Source: Helianthus annuus (Eukaryota > Streptophyta > Magnoliopsida > Asterales > Asteraceae). Taken from it: a stretch of DNA of 64,000 nucleotides. The position numbers were made by a program, and so were the translations under genes. The notes beneath the pieces were generated by a model. That model worked only from the letters and a program-made list of their open reading frames with translations, did no database searches and was not told the DNA's origin. Shown here piece by piece: positions 8,879 through 20,657 of the stretch. The stretch lies in NCBI RefSeq assembly GCF_002127325.2, contig NC_035437.2:155665897-155729896 (forward strand). The letters run 5' to 3'. Each line of letters opens with the position of its first letter. Within the stretch, counting starts at the first letter, position 1.

Positions 8879-11200
8879 TTTAAGAACAAATCTGGTTATT
8901 TATTTTAGGATTATTGGATTTTATCATCCCTCAACTATCGGTCTTTGGTCGTTGCCACCCCCAACTAATACTTTGACACCTGACAACCCCCAACTTGACT
9001 TTTAATTTATGCTGGCATCACTCAGTTAAATCTTTACTAACTGAGTTTTTTTCTGATCCAATGTGGCACAGACTTGAAGAGATGGACATGATTATGGGGC
9101 GAATACTTAATCTCTCACATTCAAGGTACAAGAATGAAGCCCTCAATCTCACAACTTCCCTATCGTCACTTTTAGGATAAAATTTTGGAATTGTACCAAT
9201 CATTTGTGTAATAACCCCTGACCCCATCCTAAATCACATAAATTGCATTCCTAAATTAAACCTAAAGATAAAAAAAACGTATATCTTTAACTTTATGAAG
9301 ATTGAAGAAGTCGAACATGAGTACAAGACCACAACAACGAGCAACGCAGCAGCTGCAGTTCTGGCTTCTGTTTGTTCTGGTTGCGTTTCCCCCCCTTCTG
9401 AGTTATGGCTTCTGTTATGGTCGAATGTCCCCAACTAAATGAATTTGGTTTTTTTTATAGGGTGAGATTTTAAGTTGGGCTATATAATATACATTCTACC
9501 AAATACAATGTTTTGGGCTGATTAGATATTCTATTTGGGCTATATAAATAAAAAAATTTTAAAACCGTACCTATTTTTTTATAATACCGAGGGATCGAAA
9601 ACGTATATACCTACAAAATTCTATACGAAACGTACATACATAACACTACTAACCGAAAAGTCCCCCCCCCCCTTGCGCCCCTGCCTTTCGGTATAAATTC
9701 GAGTTGTTGTATGTTTCAACATAAACTTTTTTGGGGAACGAGTCAGGTTAAATATAATAAGTTTTCGTGATTATTAAATGAATGTTATGTAAATTTTGTT
9801 TCGATCGGAGTGGAGTCAAATTATGGTCTCTTTTTTTCCCTTTTTTTTAAAAGCTCTAATTAATCTCTTTTGAGTATACGTGTCAACTTTTCTGTTATAC
9901 ATGTTACATTTTCTATGTATGACTAGGGTCACATGTAATACGTTATGATTGTACGGTATAAATTTGATTTACTTTATGTTTTGATCCAATCAAATTGTTT
10001 ATATAGATTACATTGAGTTCAATCGATTAATTCTAAACGCGTGTTTTTATATAGTTATCACATCACATAATGTTTAAACTAATTCATTTGATTTTTGTGA
10101 TGTACCTGCGCCGTAACGCGCGTGTCTTATTGCTTGTTTATTCATAAAGTACAATAAAATATTTAATAATATCAAAAATTAAACATAAAATAATAAATCC
10201 TTGTGATTAATTTGGAGAAGAAATAAGCCGTCCAAAACGTGGCGTAGTAGGAGGGCGGCAATAAGGGGGACCTACCCCACGAGCAACACGCATGGTGGAT
10301 GATGATTCTTTGTTGCTACTTAATTCAGTGTTTGTTGTTATGTTGTTACCAAATAAAATGACTTTTATTTTATTATTTGTAATAAGATAATAGTTGATAA
10401 GAAAAGTCATAACTTGTAAAATTTTCATATGGATTCCTTTTTCTAATATTATCATCTCTAACATCGATTTATTCGTAAATCTAATATATATAATTTTTTA
10501 AGTAAACAAATACAATACAAAAAGGTTTTATGGTCACATCTTCTCCTACTACACGCGCGTAAACAAGCAAAGCAGACACAAAACACATAGTATATTCTGA
10601 ATGAATACATTGTCCGACCTAAAGACGTTTTACATCTTTGACATGAGTGCTCCACCCATCTTCGCTTATCTCGATTAAAGTGCACCTCCCTTGACACTTT
10701 GACAGTTGTTACACACTGCACCACTATAAGGGTGGGTGGTGTGAGCTAACGCCTCCTTCCACCTTAACATTTTAAAGCTCCCAACAGCAGCCCATGCTAA
10801 CAAAGGGAGGAAGTCAAAGAGGGCTCCACCAAGCCCTTAGCGGACGAGAGAGGGAGAAAGAGTGAGGCCCATGTGCAAAGAACAAATCACAGATTTTCTA
10901 ATTTTTTTCTCTTTTTTTAAAAGAAAAATTATTAGTTAACCCAACCGGATTAGTTAAAGTACATGGTAGTTAAAACCCACTGCATACATGACCGTGACGT
11001 GGTGCTGTAACTAGCTCATGCTAGCCAAACCACACCCTATAGCCTAACTGTCATGTTTTAGAACTAACACATTTGTATGTTTATGTATATCGATTCGTAT
11101 TATTGTGGTAGTTAGAAGATACCAACTATCTCGATGTAAATTATTATTTATAAATATATTTATTAGAAGATTTAAACTATGGAAAACATATGGTCATGGG
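8879..11200. other. Intergenic, no supported gene
   Basis: AT-rich DNA with homopolymer tracts (C run near 9661-9671). The stretch 8910-9060 (atcatccctcaactatcgg, ggcatcactcagttaaatc) resembles one terminus of a long-TIR DNA transposon, similar in wording to the ends of the element at 61056-62341, but no partner end or TSD was found. Short ORFs here lack any recognisable domain. Confidence 0.5.
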
Positions 11201-11204
11201 TAAA

Positions 11205-11470
11205 CAAGTGAAAGGGTTTAACCAAGTGGTTGGTGGTCCATTGGTAAGACAAGACATTTTAAAACATTTTTGTATAGTACTTGAGTTCAAAAAAAAAAAA
11301 AAAAAAAAAAACAAACGGTAGGTGCACGGTACCTCTGACCGCGGAAGTGATCTCACTTCCCAGTTCACGACCCGACAACGATCCCTGGCGAAAAATACCC
11401 CCCAACTCGGGGTTTCCACGATTCGAACCTACGACCTCACAAGAAAAAGAAATTCGTCGTTAAAAAAAAG
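11205..11470. repeat. Possible degenerate SINE with 22-nt poly(A)
   Basis: aagtggttggtggtccattggtaag resembles a tRNA-derived A box, and gattcgaacctac near 11430 matches a B box (GGTTCGAATC) on the minus strand. The poly(A) at 11287-11312 lies between them. The two boxes are on opposite strands, so this is either two overlapping fragments or a coincidental match. Confidence 0.3.
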
Positions 11471-14115
11471 TGAACAGGTTTAAAGCTCCTATAAGACACA
11501 TCTATGTATATCTAACCACCAAGTAGTGTGACGTTCTAAAAAAATGGATTTTTGGTGACTTGGCTCTATAATGTACATTCACATAACCATTTATTTTCGT
11601 AATTGAGGAAATAAAGATTTTCATAAACAAGTATGTGACTATGTAATGTGCATTCACATAGTCGTGTGTATGCTAATCTTTTGAAAAGTTAATTCATTTA
11701 TTAGTTCATATGTTCACCCTAATTTAAGAAACCATATAGTTATATTGTTGGTTTTGGAATACACGTGTGTATATAACACTTTCGTGTATTCAATTACGCT
11801 TTGTTCCCGAGTTAACTTAACGAGTGGAAAAAAAAGAAAGTAAAAGTGAGAAAGGAAAAGGACGAGAAAGCAAAATAAAAGAATGTCTTTCCCATCATTT
11901 CCTCTCAAATCGGAAGGAAAGACAAAACTAAAGAATTTATCCTAGTTTTCCTTTCATTTCCTTCCTTAAATGAAACTCGGAAACATGACATGTTTTATTT
12001 TTTTTTCTTTTGTTTTCCTTTCTTAAATGAAACTTTAAAACACAAAATATTTTACTTTCTTTTTGTTTTTTTTTTCTTTCCTTCCATTAGTAAACTCTGG
12101 AATATAGTGTGATGTATGTATGGTTTCAAATACATAGCACACCTGCAAACAGGTATTAATGAGTTCATAAAGGACTAGAATACCATAGCAATGTTGTTTT
12201 ATCTTGTGTAATGTGGATTAACAAAAAATATTTCGTTGGCAATAAAATCCACATTATAAATCACTTTTTGTAAATAAAATTTGTATTAATTATGGTATTT
12301 TGTTGTCCCATTTGAATATGTTGATTCACAATCCATAGACGTGAATAAGTTTCTTATTTTACATGCACACATATGGATCAAATACAATAAAATTTCATGC
12401 GTGTTTATTCGAACTGTATGGAAAAATACATCGATATAATTTTGAGATTTGCAGGTGAATTTTATAAGAGGTTCGAATTCTTCTAGTTAATAGCAAAAAT
12501 TGGATTTTAACTTGGTCGTTCGTGGCTAGCACATTCTTGAGCTCGATTGCTTTTGTGTAAATACTTCTAAAGGGAGACATTAGATTCCTTCATTCACAAC
12601 ATCAATGAGATATCACTATTGTTAAATGTTGGTTTTGTACACCTATGATTGTTTTGTTTTCTTGTTACTTGCAAATGGCCCCATGATAGGAGACGTCTAA
12701 AGATGTTTTTAAATCATTGCATCTTTTTTACTTCTGCTACTAAAACATTTTAAAACTGACATAAAAGATTCAACATTATTCATTTTCCATAATTAAGCGT
12801 AACAAATATAAACATATTGCAGACACCTATTCAATCCTCAATTTGCACTTATGGCGTAAATCAAGCACATACACATACACTATCCCACAATGGACGTGAA
12901 TCCACTAAACGTAACACAGATGACCACCATCGCGCACACAGAAACATTGATCCATCTTGTGACAAGGATATTTTTGATGTGCATTGAAATAAACACATAC
13001 ATACACAAATAGACGTCAATCGTGCCTATATAAGCATAACATATATAAATTGGTTGGAGACCGAAAGAAACGTAAGTTGTGAAATGATTGGAAAGGGAGA
13101 GAAATAGCGCTTGTATAAAAGAATATATAGTAGTTATTTTGTATTACTGGATTATTTTTAAATAAAACTCTCAAAGCTGCTCACACTTAAATTTCGCACG
13201 TTTTTCATAATATTATGTATTGTCCTAAAACATATTCAACAACATGAGCATGTCAAACAATGTCCATTCACATGTTTTTAGCCTTCAATGGAATGCACGT
13301 TTCTTATAAGATGATTGTTTATCTTTTACGTAATCATGTTCTAAACTATAATTTTTATTTATTTATTTATTTAGAAAATAATCAAGTCCCTCATATTGTT
13401 TCATTCACGATACAGGGTGGTGTAAAGTTTTATATTAGTAGAGTATATAAATTGTATACATCGTATTTACGTCAATAAGAAGTTGTCTACATGGTAATGA
13501 CTAATGAGTGTTACTAAGCTACTTTTTTTCAAGAATTTCACAAGAAAATGTATATTAAACAAGCTTAATGACTTTAACATATTCAAATTGGGTTAGAGAT
13601 TATCTATGGAAAAAGAGAAATGTGTTGTTTTTAAGCACATGCGTAATGAGCATTATAGAGGTATGAAAGAGTTTGATAACGCCCTCATCGCCATCCCCCT
13701 GATTATTACAGGAGCATGAAGATGGAGGGGCATTTCTACAATAACGTCCAAAGAGAAGAAAAAATGGAAAATATTAAATGAAATGGGCATTAAGGGGCAT
13801 TAACCATTACACGTTTTATGAAAGGGCGTTATGATGCTGATGTGGCAAAAAATGCCCCTTAACGGGCATTAACCATTACCCATAATCTAATGATTTTATT
13901 ATATCAGCCCTTATTATTTATGGAAAAGGAGAAATTTGTTGTTTTTCATAATGATTTTATTATATGAGCTCTTATTAGACTATGGGGTTTGGATCCCTTC
14001 TCCCAATATCCATACAAGCTCCACCTCATCACCTTCTGTTTCATCCCCATCAAGAGAGGGTGGTGTAGCCCTTCCTTTTCCCCTCCAGCCAATCATCATC
14101 AAGGATTTCAAACAA
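11470..14115. other. Intergenic, no supported gene
   Basis: AT-rich sequence with T-rich/C-rich tracts around 11880-12090. A segment at 13675-13880 repeats aacgccc / gggcattaaccattac on both sides and may be a MITE remnant (gataacgccctc at the left and gggcgttatga at the right). No long reading frame or RNA gene was recognised. Confidence 0.5.
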
Positions 14116-14270
14116 ACAAGCTTGGAGAGTACATGGAATTCTCATCGATTGCCCCGGAATGTGATTGAGGGAGGCGGTGCTCCCCTTGGGGGAAGATGCC
14201 ACATGGGCTCCCCGATTCTCTTCCCCTTCCCACACCCCGTAGCCTTATATAATTTATAATATAATTTATA
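14116..14270 (-). repeat. Terminal direct repeat of the pararetrovirus, downstream copy
   Basis: A 155-bp match to 21629-21783 with about eight substitutions by eye. It ends in an AT-rich tattataatttata-like block. Read on the minus strand it is the last part of the leader, and homology stops exactly where the other copy enters the movement-protein ATG. A short ORF (MWEGEENRG...) spans it in both copies but has no known domain. Confidence 0.85.
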
Positions 14271-14980
14271 ACCGGCTAGATCCATTCGCAAATGGATTCT
14301 AGTAACTTGAATGACAAAGATGCCATTTAATTTGAATATATTACTATATGTAATCATTAAATTTGTGCACAAAATTTGTCGTAGACAAAAGTTATGTTGA
14401 CCATGTGCTAGTAAATGGTGACTTGAATAGTTTCTATTCAATTGATTGACAAAGAATGACAACGATGTCATTTATGATTCTTGTAAATTGAATTCATCTA
14501 GTAAATTGAATTCGTTCCTTGTAATTATCAAATTTGATTGCCAAATTTGTCGTAGACAAAAGATGCCTTCCATTTGATGGTACTTTGTAATCATTTTGAT
14601 TACAAATTTTATCGTAGAGCCTTGGCTAAAACAAGTATTGTTTATGGGTGTCATTTGTTTACTACAATTTTTGATTGAATAAATCATTTGATTTCGATAA
14701 TGGTTAATCGATTGTTGTTTGTATATGTTTATAAAAACAGATGTTTATAAAAATGCTTAAGGAGAGATTAATGTAAATATTTTGAAGTAATTTAGCAGTT
14801 AGAATAAAATATACCTCTTCCTTATCCGGCTAAGTGAATCTTTAAGTTGATTTTTCCAAGTGGCCAACCCAACCAATTCTTCCCTACAGCCACCTGCCTA
14901 ATCGGTACTCTTATGGCTCCAGGGCTCCAGGTTTTGCAAAATTTTAAAGATGAACACAATGGATAAAGGAAACTGATATT

Positions 14981-14986
14981 TTTATT
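14981..14986 (-). terminator. Poly(A) signal of viral RNA
   Basis: Minus-strand AATAAA lies about 165 nt downstream of the TATA box. In caulimoviruses the signal lies a similar short distance after the RNA start and is passed once to make the terminally redundant pregenomic RNA. The assignment rests on position and motif. Confidence 0.5.
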
Positions 14987-14993
14987 CATAATT

Positions 14994-15013
14994 GTTCTTC
15001 CCTAAGGAAGAAC
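14994..15013. repeat. Perfect 8-bp stem hairpin in the leader
   Basis: gttcttcc-ctaa-ggaagaac. It sits between the TATA box and the poly(A) signal, inside the presumed redundant end of the viral RNA, so it would be present at both RNA ends. Function unknown. Confidence 0.7.
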
Positions 15014-15143
15014 TTCTTGATATTTACATGACACTCTCCTTTAGCAAAGAGTTTACTCGCTTACACACATTTAAGTTACAAATGAAAAAGTTGGAAAGGA
15101 AAGGATACGAGAGATGGGATGATAAACTTAGAGAATTCAACTT

Positions 15144-15152
15144 CTTTATATA
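15144..15152 (-). promoter_or_regulatory. Pararetroviral TATA box
   Basis: Minus-strand TATATAAAG lies about 65 bp after the stop of the transactivator ORF, where the pregenomic promoter of caulimoviruses normally is. A TGACG palindrome lies 45 bp upstream (15197-15210). Confidence 0.75.
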
Positions 15153-15196
15153 GTAGAAGTGAATTTTACAAAAGACCATTATAGCCCTTAATCAAT

Positions 15197-15210
15197 CGTC
15201 ATGGATGACG
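15197..15210. promoter_or_regulatory. as-1-like TGACG palindrome
   Basis: cgtcatggatgacg holds two TGACG cores in opposite orientation, 45 bp upstream of the TATA box. Paired TGACG motifs at this distance are the as-1 element bound by TGA-class bZIP factors in caulimovirus promoters; here the pair is inverted, not direct. Binding is inferred. Confidence 0.6.
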
Positions 15211-15215
15211 TTTAT

Positions 15216-16693
15216 TTAATCGACAAACCCATGTGTTGGGTCCAGTTCTCGAGTGTCTTCATATGAAGAATAGCTGCTTTTTTCAGCAGAGGCTTTGTTT
15301 CCTTCTGAAGAAGATGCTTTACAATATTCGCACTGATGTTCTTCAATTGTGCGTTGTAACTTTTGGCAAAGCTGTTCTTTAGTGGCCAGGCCTGCTTCTA
15401 TTTTATTGAAAATAATACGTTGCTCCATCCTGTCTAGAACTTCTTTTTCATGTAGTGGTAACGGAGTTCCACTATAGCTAGTAATTATGCAGTTGGAGCT
15501 GTAATAATTCACTTTATTAAAGCTTCTTGCTTTAATTTTTTGTAGGTTGTTTAGGATTTGTATAAATCCTTTTGTTCTAATATCTAACCATTTTTCATAG
15601 TCTTCATAATCTTCTTTCATAACCCTTGAAGGGTTGACTGTTCTTGTTTTGGCAATACCAATTTCTAAATGATGGTAACTTGGAAAGGTTTTTCCTTGAT
15701 ACCAGTCAGGGATGGTAGAACTACACTTGATGAAGATATTTGCATCTCTTGTAGCGGCAATTTTCTTTCGAAAATGTTTAATAGCTTTCTTCGCTCCTTC
15801 AGATAGATTACTTATTTCAAGTAAGTTAGGAGAAGGGTAAATGAACTTTGCTAATCCAACTGAAAATGCTAGAGAAACCAGTTCTGGGCTTGCACCTGGA
15901 CAAAAGATAATAAGAGTTTTAGTAGCCTTATCTTCCATGTAAATATGTTCGAACTCGAAATCGTTTTGGCTTAGGGCTCTAGCCTTTGACCAAATTGTTC
16001 TGAATTCGTCTAAAGATATAATATCTTTTTCTTCTTTCTCTTCTTTTATTGTTGGTTTTGAGAAAGTGTCCCTGAATTCAATGACCCTTTCTTTTCTCTT
16101 GGGCTTCAAAGGTTCAGAAAAAATGGTTACTTTTAAAGGTATTTCTTTTTTCCCGAAGTTTGCTGAATATCGGGTGGCTTTTTGTTGGGCTTGTAATAAT
16201 GACCCAAATTTTTTGAAGGGATAGTCAGTTTTGTCGACAAAACTTTTGACTATAGACCAGTCTTCATAAATTCCTCTGTGTTCGCCATCAAAGATAACAT
16301 AAAATCTTGATTTAAGATTTTCTGGTGTTTGAGTGACTTGAGAGTAACTTGGTCTGAGAGAGACCTTTTCAGTTTTTGGCAAACTGTCAGCCATCAACGG
16401 ATTTGATATGCCTTTACCCGAGCCGTTTTCTTCTGGGCTAGATGAAGATTTTAGTTCTTCATTCACTCTATTTTTGCCTTTTTTTCCAAAGCAACATGAG
16501 TAAACGGACTTGATTTTTCTTTACCCTTTGCCGTTTGAAAGGGAATAGATTCATATTGTTTCATTGGGGATTCCTGCTCTGAATTAGCAGTTGGTTCTAG
16601 ACTTTTGTCACAGAGAGCTATTTGATCTTTAATAGCTTTTAATTCTATCAAAAGAATTTTTTCTTTCAGGCGTAAAGCCTTTAAATTCTCCAT
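15216..16693 (-). pseudogene. Inclusion-body/translational transactivator protein, split
   Basis: Two abutting frames share an ATGA: a 76-codon ORF (16463-16693) with a lysine/leucine-rich N-terminus, and a 416-codon ORF (15216-16466). The larger contains the viroplasmin fold (FYVIFDGEHRGIYEDW, then SFVDKTDYPFKKFGS), the RNase H1-N-terminal-like domain of this protein. Together they are near the family's usual length of about 500 residues, so I read them as one gene split by a frameshift near 16465. A genuine extra small ORF is the alternative. The family protein forms viroplasms and allows reinitiation on polycistronic viral RNA. Confidence 0.8.
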
Positions 16694-16765
16694 ATCTTTT
16701 TTAAGAATAAATCTTGCTTTTATGAAAGTGATGGGTTATGCTCTAGTTTAAAGGATTTGTGGTCT

Positions 16766-18786
16766 TTATATAGGCATGAGAAGGCATTTGAAGTACGTAT
16801 TTTGAAATTCTCGCGTCAAGCAATCAGCTAGCACGTTTTTGGCCCTCTCAAGCTGCTCAATGTCAAAAGAATATCTTGAAAACCACATTTGCCATCTGAC
16901 AAGACGACCTTGTTTGTTATCACCCGAAATTTTTGTTTTCAGAAAATAAGTAAAATTTCTATTATCTGTCCTTACTAGAAATTTTACAGAAGCAAGATAA
17001 ATAGAAAATTTAGAAATAGTGTTTTTTACCGCAAGTAATTCTTTTTCATTACTGTGGTAATTTCTTTCGGCTTGTATAAAGCTTCCAGAAGTATACTTAC
17101 ATATTTCTTCTTTTTCGGTTGTTCTAGCCTTCAAAACTCCTCCCCAATAATCATGAGAAGCGTCTGTTTGTATAATTAAAAATTCATTTTCTTTTGGAAG
17201 ATAAAGTTTTGGAAAACTGGTTAAGTTTTTCTTTATCTTTTTTATATAATCTATATCGGATTGTTTCCATTTCCATACATAATCCTTTTTTAATTTTACT
17301 TGTAAAGGTTTTCTAAGTTCTACGAGTCCAGGAATATAACTTTCAACATAAGTTAAAATACATAAAACTCTTTGAAGATGTTTTTTATCTTCTAAATATC
17401 TGGGAATTTGTGTAAATTTTCCAAAATATGTTTTTGAGGACAATGAGTCCCTTGATCTATTTCAAGACCCAAAAAGTTTATCTTTGTTTTAAAAAGATTA
17501 GCTTTCTTTTTTGATAAAATAATTCCGTATTTTTCAATTGTTTTTAAAACTGATAAAACATGAAAATAATGTTTATCTTCAGAGTTTGAGAAAACTATAA
17601 TATCGTCGACATAGACGGTACAGTAATTTTCTAAACCTCTTAAAGCATTTTGTATATGTCTTTGAAATATGCTCGGTGCTTGTTTTAATCCAAAAGGAAC
17701 TACCCTCCATTGATAATGACCATTTGGACATGTGAAAGCGGTTAGTAACTGAGATTCTTCATCTAATAGTACCTGCCAAAAACCATTTTTGCAGTCGAAA
17801 CTAGAAAAATAGGTTTTTCTTCTTAAGAGAGTTAATATTTCCTGCATACAAGGAAGATTATGGCTGTCGCCTTTAGTGGCTGTATTAATAGCCTTATAAT
17901 TTACAACCATACGCTTTTTTCCTCTTCTTTTCTCAGCTTCATTTTCTACTAAGAATGTTGGAGACATGTGAGGTGATTTATTAGGAATAATTAATTTTAA
18001 ATCAAGTAATTCCTTAATTTGTTTATTAAATTCTTCTCCGTCCTGTGGACTGTATTTCATAGGTTTTACCTTAATAACAGTGTTAGGATCTATAAGCTCT
18101 ATTGATGCTTTCATCCATTTTTTAGATTTTTCAGGATCAACAGAATTTTCTGAACAAACCTTTTCAAGTAGTTCTTCAATTTTTTGAAACTTTTGTATTT
18201 CAAGTAAAAATATTCTTTCTGGTTTTATAGCCTCTTGGACTATATTAGTTCTAGAAATTTGTTTTATCTTTGAATCTTTTTTCATGGATTCAAGAAAATT
18301 TGGTTTTCCAATTTGAAAAGCTTTTGTAATTTTTTTAATCAAAATCATTTCTTGATTAAGATGAAAAGATACTCTATCTAACCATTGAGTGAAAGGTCCA
18401 TATAGTTGACAGAAATTATTTCCAAGAAGTAAATCCATACCTGAATCTTGTTGATAGATAGTAGGAATGGTAAATGGTTCTCCAGAAAGGTAGAGTATAA
18501 GGTTTCTACACACCTTATCTAATTTAATGACTTCTTTGTTAGCAATAATTGCCTTAATATCTTTGGGTGTGTTTTTCCATAGATCATCAGGAATTACATG
18601 TTTGCTTGCTAAACAAAGACTTGCCCCTGTATCTACATAACAATGTAGAGCAATTGTTTTATATCCATTGAAAAAGATTTTTCCTTTGATATAAATTGAA
18701 TTTGGATTAGTTATATTTGCTAATTCAAAATAATGAGTTTGTCTCTGATTTTCATCCCCCCATCTAAAAGAGTGATTAGAATTCAT
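16766..18786 (-). pseudogene. Pararetroviral protease-RT-RNase H polyprotein, one frameshift
   Basis: ORF 17392-18786 (464 codons) starts with the aspartic protease (YVDTGASLC at about residue 51) and continues into RT, with the YVDDIIVFS catalytic motif near residue 390. ORF 16766-17443 (225 codons) carries the end of RT and RNase H (TDASHDYWGG, NEKELLAVKN). The frames overlap by about 50 nt, so a frameshift lies at about 17392-17443. The combined length of about 670 codons is normal for caulimoviruses. The start ATG overlaps the coat-protein stop as ATGA. The enzyme reverse transcribes the pregenomic RNA. There is no integrase. Confidence 0.9.
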
Positions 18787-20073
18787 TCTGAGTCTTCTGT
18801 TGAAGAATCAGAGGATGACAAGTTGTCTAATATTTCTAATGTATATACTTGTGTATAGCCATCAAAAATATTTTCAGAAGGAAAATATCCTTCAATTTCA
18901 GCTTCCGAGATAAATTTTAATTTTTCTGGAAAATTTTTTCTGTTGGGACATTCGTTGGCATAATGTCCTTCTTCAGAACATATCCAGCAACGACATTTTT
19001 TCTTTCCTTGAGGACAGACCTTATGTTTTTCTTTAGAAAAATATTTTCCCGGCGAAAATTTTCTTTTGTTGGTTTTCCAAAAAACGTCTTTTAGTTTTTG
19101 TTTTATATTTATTTTTATATTTCTTTTTGAAATAACTTCTATCTTTTGTTGGTTCACAACCAAAAGATAATTGTGGTAACTCAGTGAGTTTTTTGCTACA
19201 GTTTTTGTTAAAACGTTTTAATTGTTTTTGTTTATCAGAGAAATCGCAATAGGCTACAATCTCCACTTTGACAATTTTGGTAACAAACCCAAGAGAGTGC
19301 ATTGTAAACTGATTTTTTTCTTTATTCCATCGTTCTTTTGCCTTGTCTCCGACGATGGGAATTTTCATCAAGTAGGCATCAATCCAAGAATGGAATTCAC
19401 CTATGCTTAATTTATATAAATTTGTTTCATAAAGACAAGTGAAGTCGTCTAAAAGACATATATCACAAAGTTATGCCTTAGCAAGATTTTGTCTTGGTTT
19501 TTCTAGCAACTTTTGATTTTCTCGGTCTTTATCTGTCATGAAGTCAAGACCTAAAAACATCATGTATAGTGCATTTATTATTTGATCAAAAAGATCCTCA
19601 CCATGCAAATCTTCATTCCAAGTTGTTCCTTTGATGAAGTTTTGTACAATTCCTGCAGACTTATGTTCAACTAATAATAACAAAGCCTTAGCATGAGAGA
19701 ACTCTTCTGGATTAGTCTGAATTATTAGACTGATCTCAGTGTTCCATTTATCAATTACCTCTTTTCTTTTGTCGAGGTTAAAGATACAATCAATTTTAAT
19801 AGTATTAATGGTAGTTGAACTACCATTATTATTACTATTAGAATCAGGTATACCTTTATGATACGGCATGAAGAATTCCGTATTCTTTTTTCTATTAAAA
19901 CGTCTGTTATTACTGCTAGTAGAGGCATTATTTACTCTATGTTTTGAAGACATTTCAATATCAGAAGAACTTTCTTCAGTCTCAGGTTCTTCTTCTTTTA
20001 AACCAAAGATCCGTGGTTCCTCATTTTTTAAAACAAAGATCTGTTCTTTATTTTTAGAAAAAATATCTTTCAT
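18783..20073 (-). pseudogene. Pararetroviral coat protein, one stop and one frameshift
   Basis: An acidic serine-rich N-terminus (EEEPETEESSSDIEMSS) is followed by a central shell region. A basic lysine-rich stretch and the zinc knuckle CWICSEEGHYANEC (C-x2-C-x4-H-x4-C) come next, at about 18950-18995, and then an acidic C-terminus. This layout is diagnostic of caulimovirid coat proteins. A TAA at 19471-19473 interrupts the first frame, and a frameshift in about 19040-19160 moves the zinc knuckle to another frame. The full span is about 430 codons, slightly short for the family. The protein packages the genome. Confidence 0.85.
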
Positions 20074-20263
20074 TTAATATTTTGTTTTTAGAAAACTTTT
20101 GTTCGCATTCTTTTTCATCTAATGAAATGAGGTGAACAAGTTCATTTATCTGTTCAACTGGAAGGGTTTCCAATTGTTCATCTAAAATTTGCTCTAATTT
20201 TTTAGTGATAGAGCTCATTTTATTCGTAAGATAAAATAATCTCGGTTCAATTATAGTGTTCAA
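20054..20263 (-). CDS. Small pararetroviral ORF before coat protein
   Basis: 69 codons, overlapping the coat-protein start by 20 nt. An internal Met at about 20218 begins a leucine-heptad-like, acidic segment (SSITKKLEQILDEQLETLP), suggesting a coiled coil. In caulimoviruses the ORF in this position is the virion-associated protein, which uses an N-terminal coiled coil, but I see no further match. It could also be a broken remnant. Confidence 0.5.
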   Translation of the reverse strand: MNTIIEPRLFYLTNKMSSITKKLEQILDEQLETLPVEQINELVHLISLDEKECEQKFSKNKILNERYFF

Positions 20264-20291
20264 AAACTAAGTTTTAAATATTTAAAACTAG

Positions 20292-20621
20292 TCATAAGGG
20301 TGGTTTAGGAGGTCCGAAAGGCCATGTTAATGCATTTGGACTTTTAGAGCTTTCTAATGATGGATTTCCAACATTAAAATTTGGAAATGAATATTTTTGA
20401 AAGCTTTTTTCATAGACCATTTTTTCTTTTTGCTTTTCAAGCAAATGAATTTCTGAATTTATTTTTTCATCAACTTTGTCTGAAATATCCTTGATGATTT
20501 TTGCAGCAATTGCTTCAAGGTTTTCGTTGGTAGACAAACCTTCTACCTTATTAATTAAATCTCTAAGCAGTTCTTCTATTTTACTAAGAGAACTCATGCT
20601 AATAAGCGATTTGCTCATCAT
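20292..20621 (-). CDS. Small coiled-coil pararetroviral ORF
   Basis: 109 codons between movement protein and the next small ORF. The N-terminal half has heptad-like leucine/isoleucine spacing (SSLSKIEELLRDLINKVEGL), the middle is charged, and the end is proline-rich (WPFGPPKPPL). Its position fits the ORF II/III region, which encodes transmission or virion-associated proteins in related genera. The ORF itself is intact. Exact role uncertain. Confidence 0.55.
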   Translation of the reverse strand: MMSKSLISMSSLSKIEELLRDLINKVEGLSTNENLEAIAAKIIKDISDKVDEKINSEIHLLEKQKEKMVYEKSFQKYSFPNFNVGNPSLESSKSPNALTWPFGPPKPPL

Positions 20622-20657
20622 GATTACGTAAATGACTTAAAATAGGTTTTAAAGACA

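Larger units (their letters stand above)
14271..15120 (-). other. Pararetroviral leader / intergenic region
   Basis: About 850 bp downstream of the presumed RNA start. It contains two near-repeats (aatttgtcgtagacaaaag at about 14369 and 14545), a partial third near 14605, several short ORFs and a hairpin. I could not see a canonical initiator-Met primer-binding site (TGGTATCAGAGC); it may have mutated. Long structured leaders with short ORFs are usual in this family. Confidence 0.6.

Noticed and set aside
10086..10130. Second Helitron end (gcgccgtaacgcgcg hairpin)
   Set aside because: There is a GC-rich hairpin but no CTRR terminus follows at the required distance.
11230..11440. A tRNA gene
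   Set aside because: A-box-like and B-box-like motifs lie on opposite strands and no cloverleaf can be drawn. Kept only as a weak SINE remnant.
14050..14235. 61-codon ORF in the viral terminal repeat
   Set aside because: The frame is shared by both repeat copies but has no domain and lies in the presumed leader; probably fortuitous.
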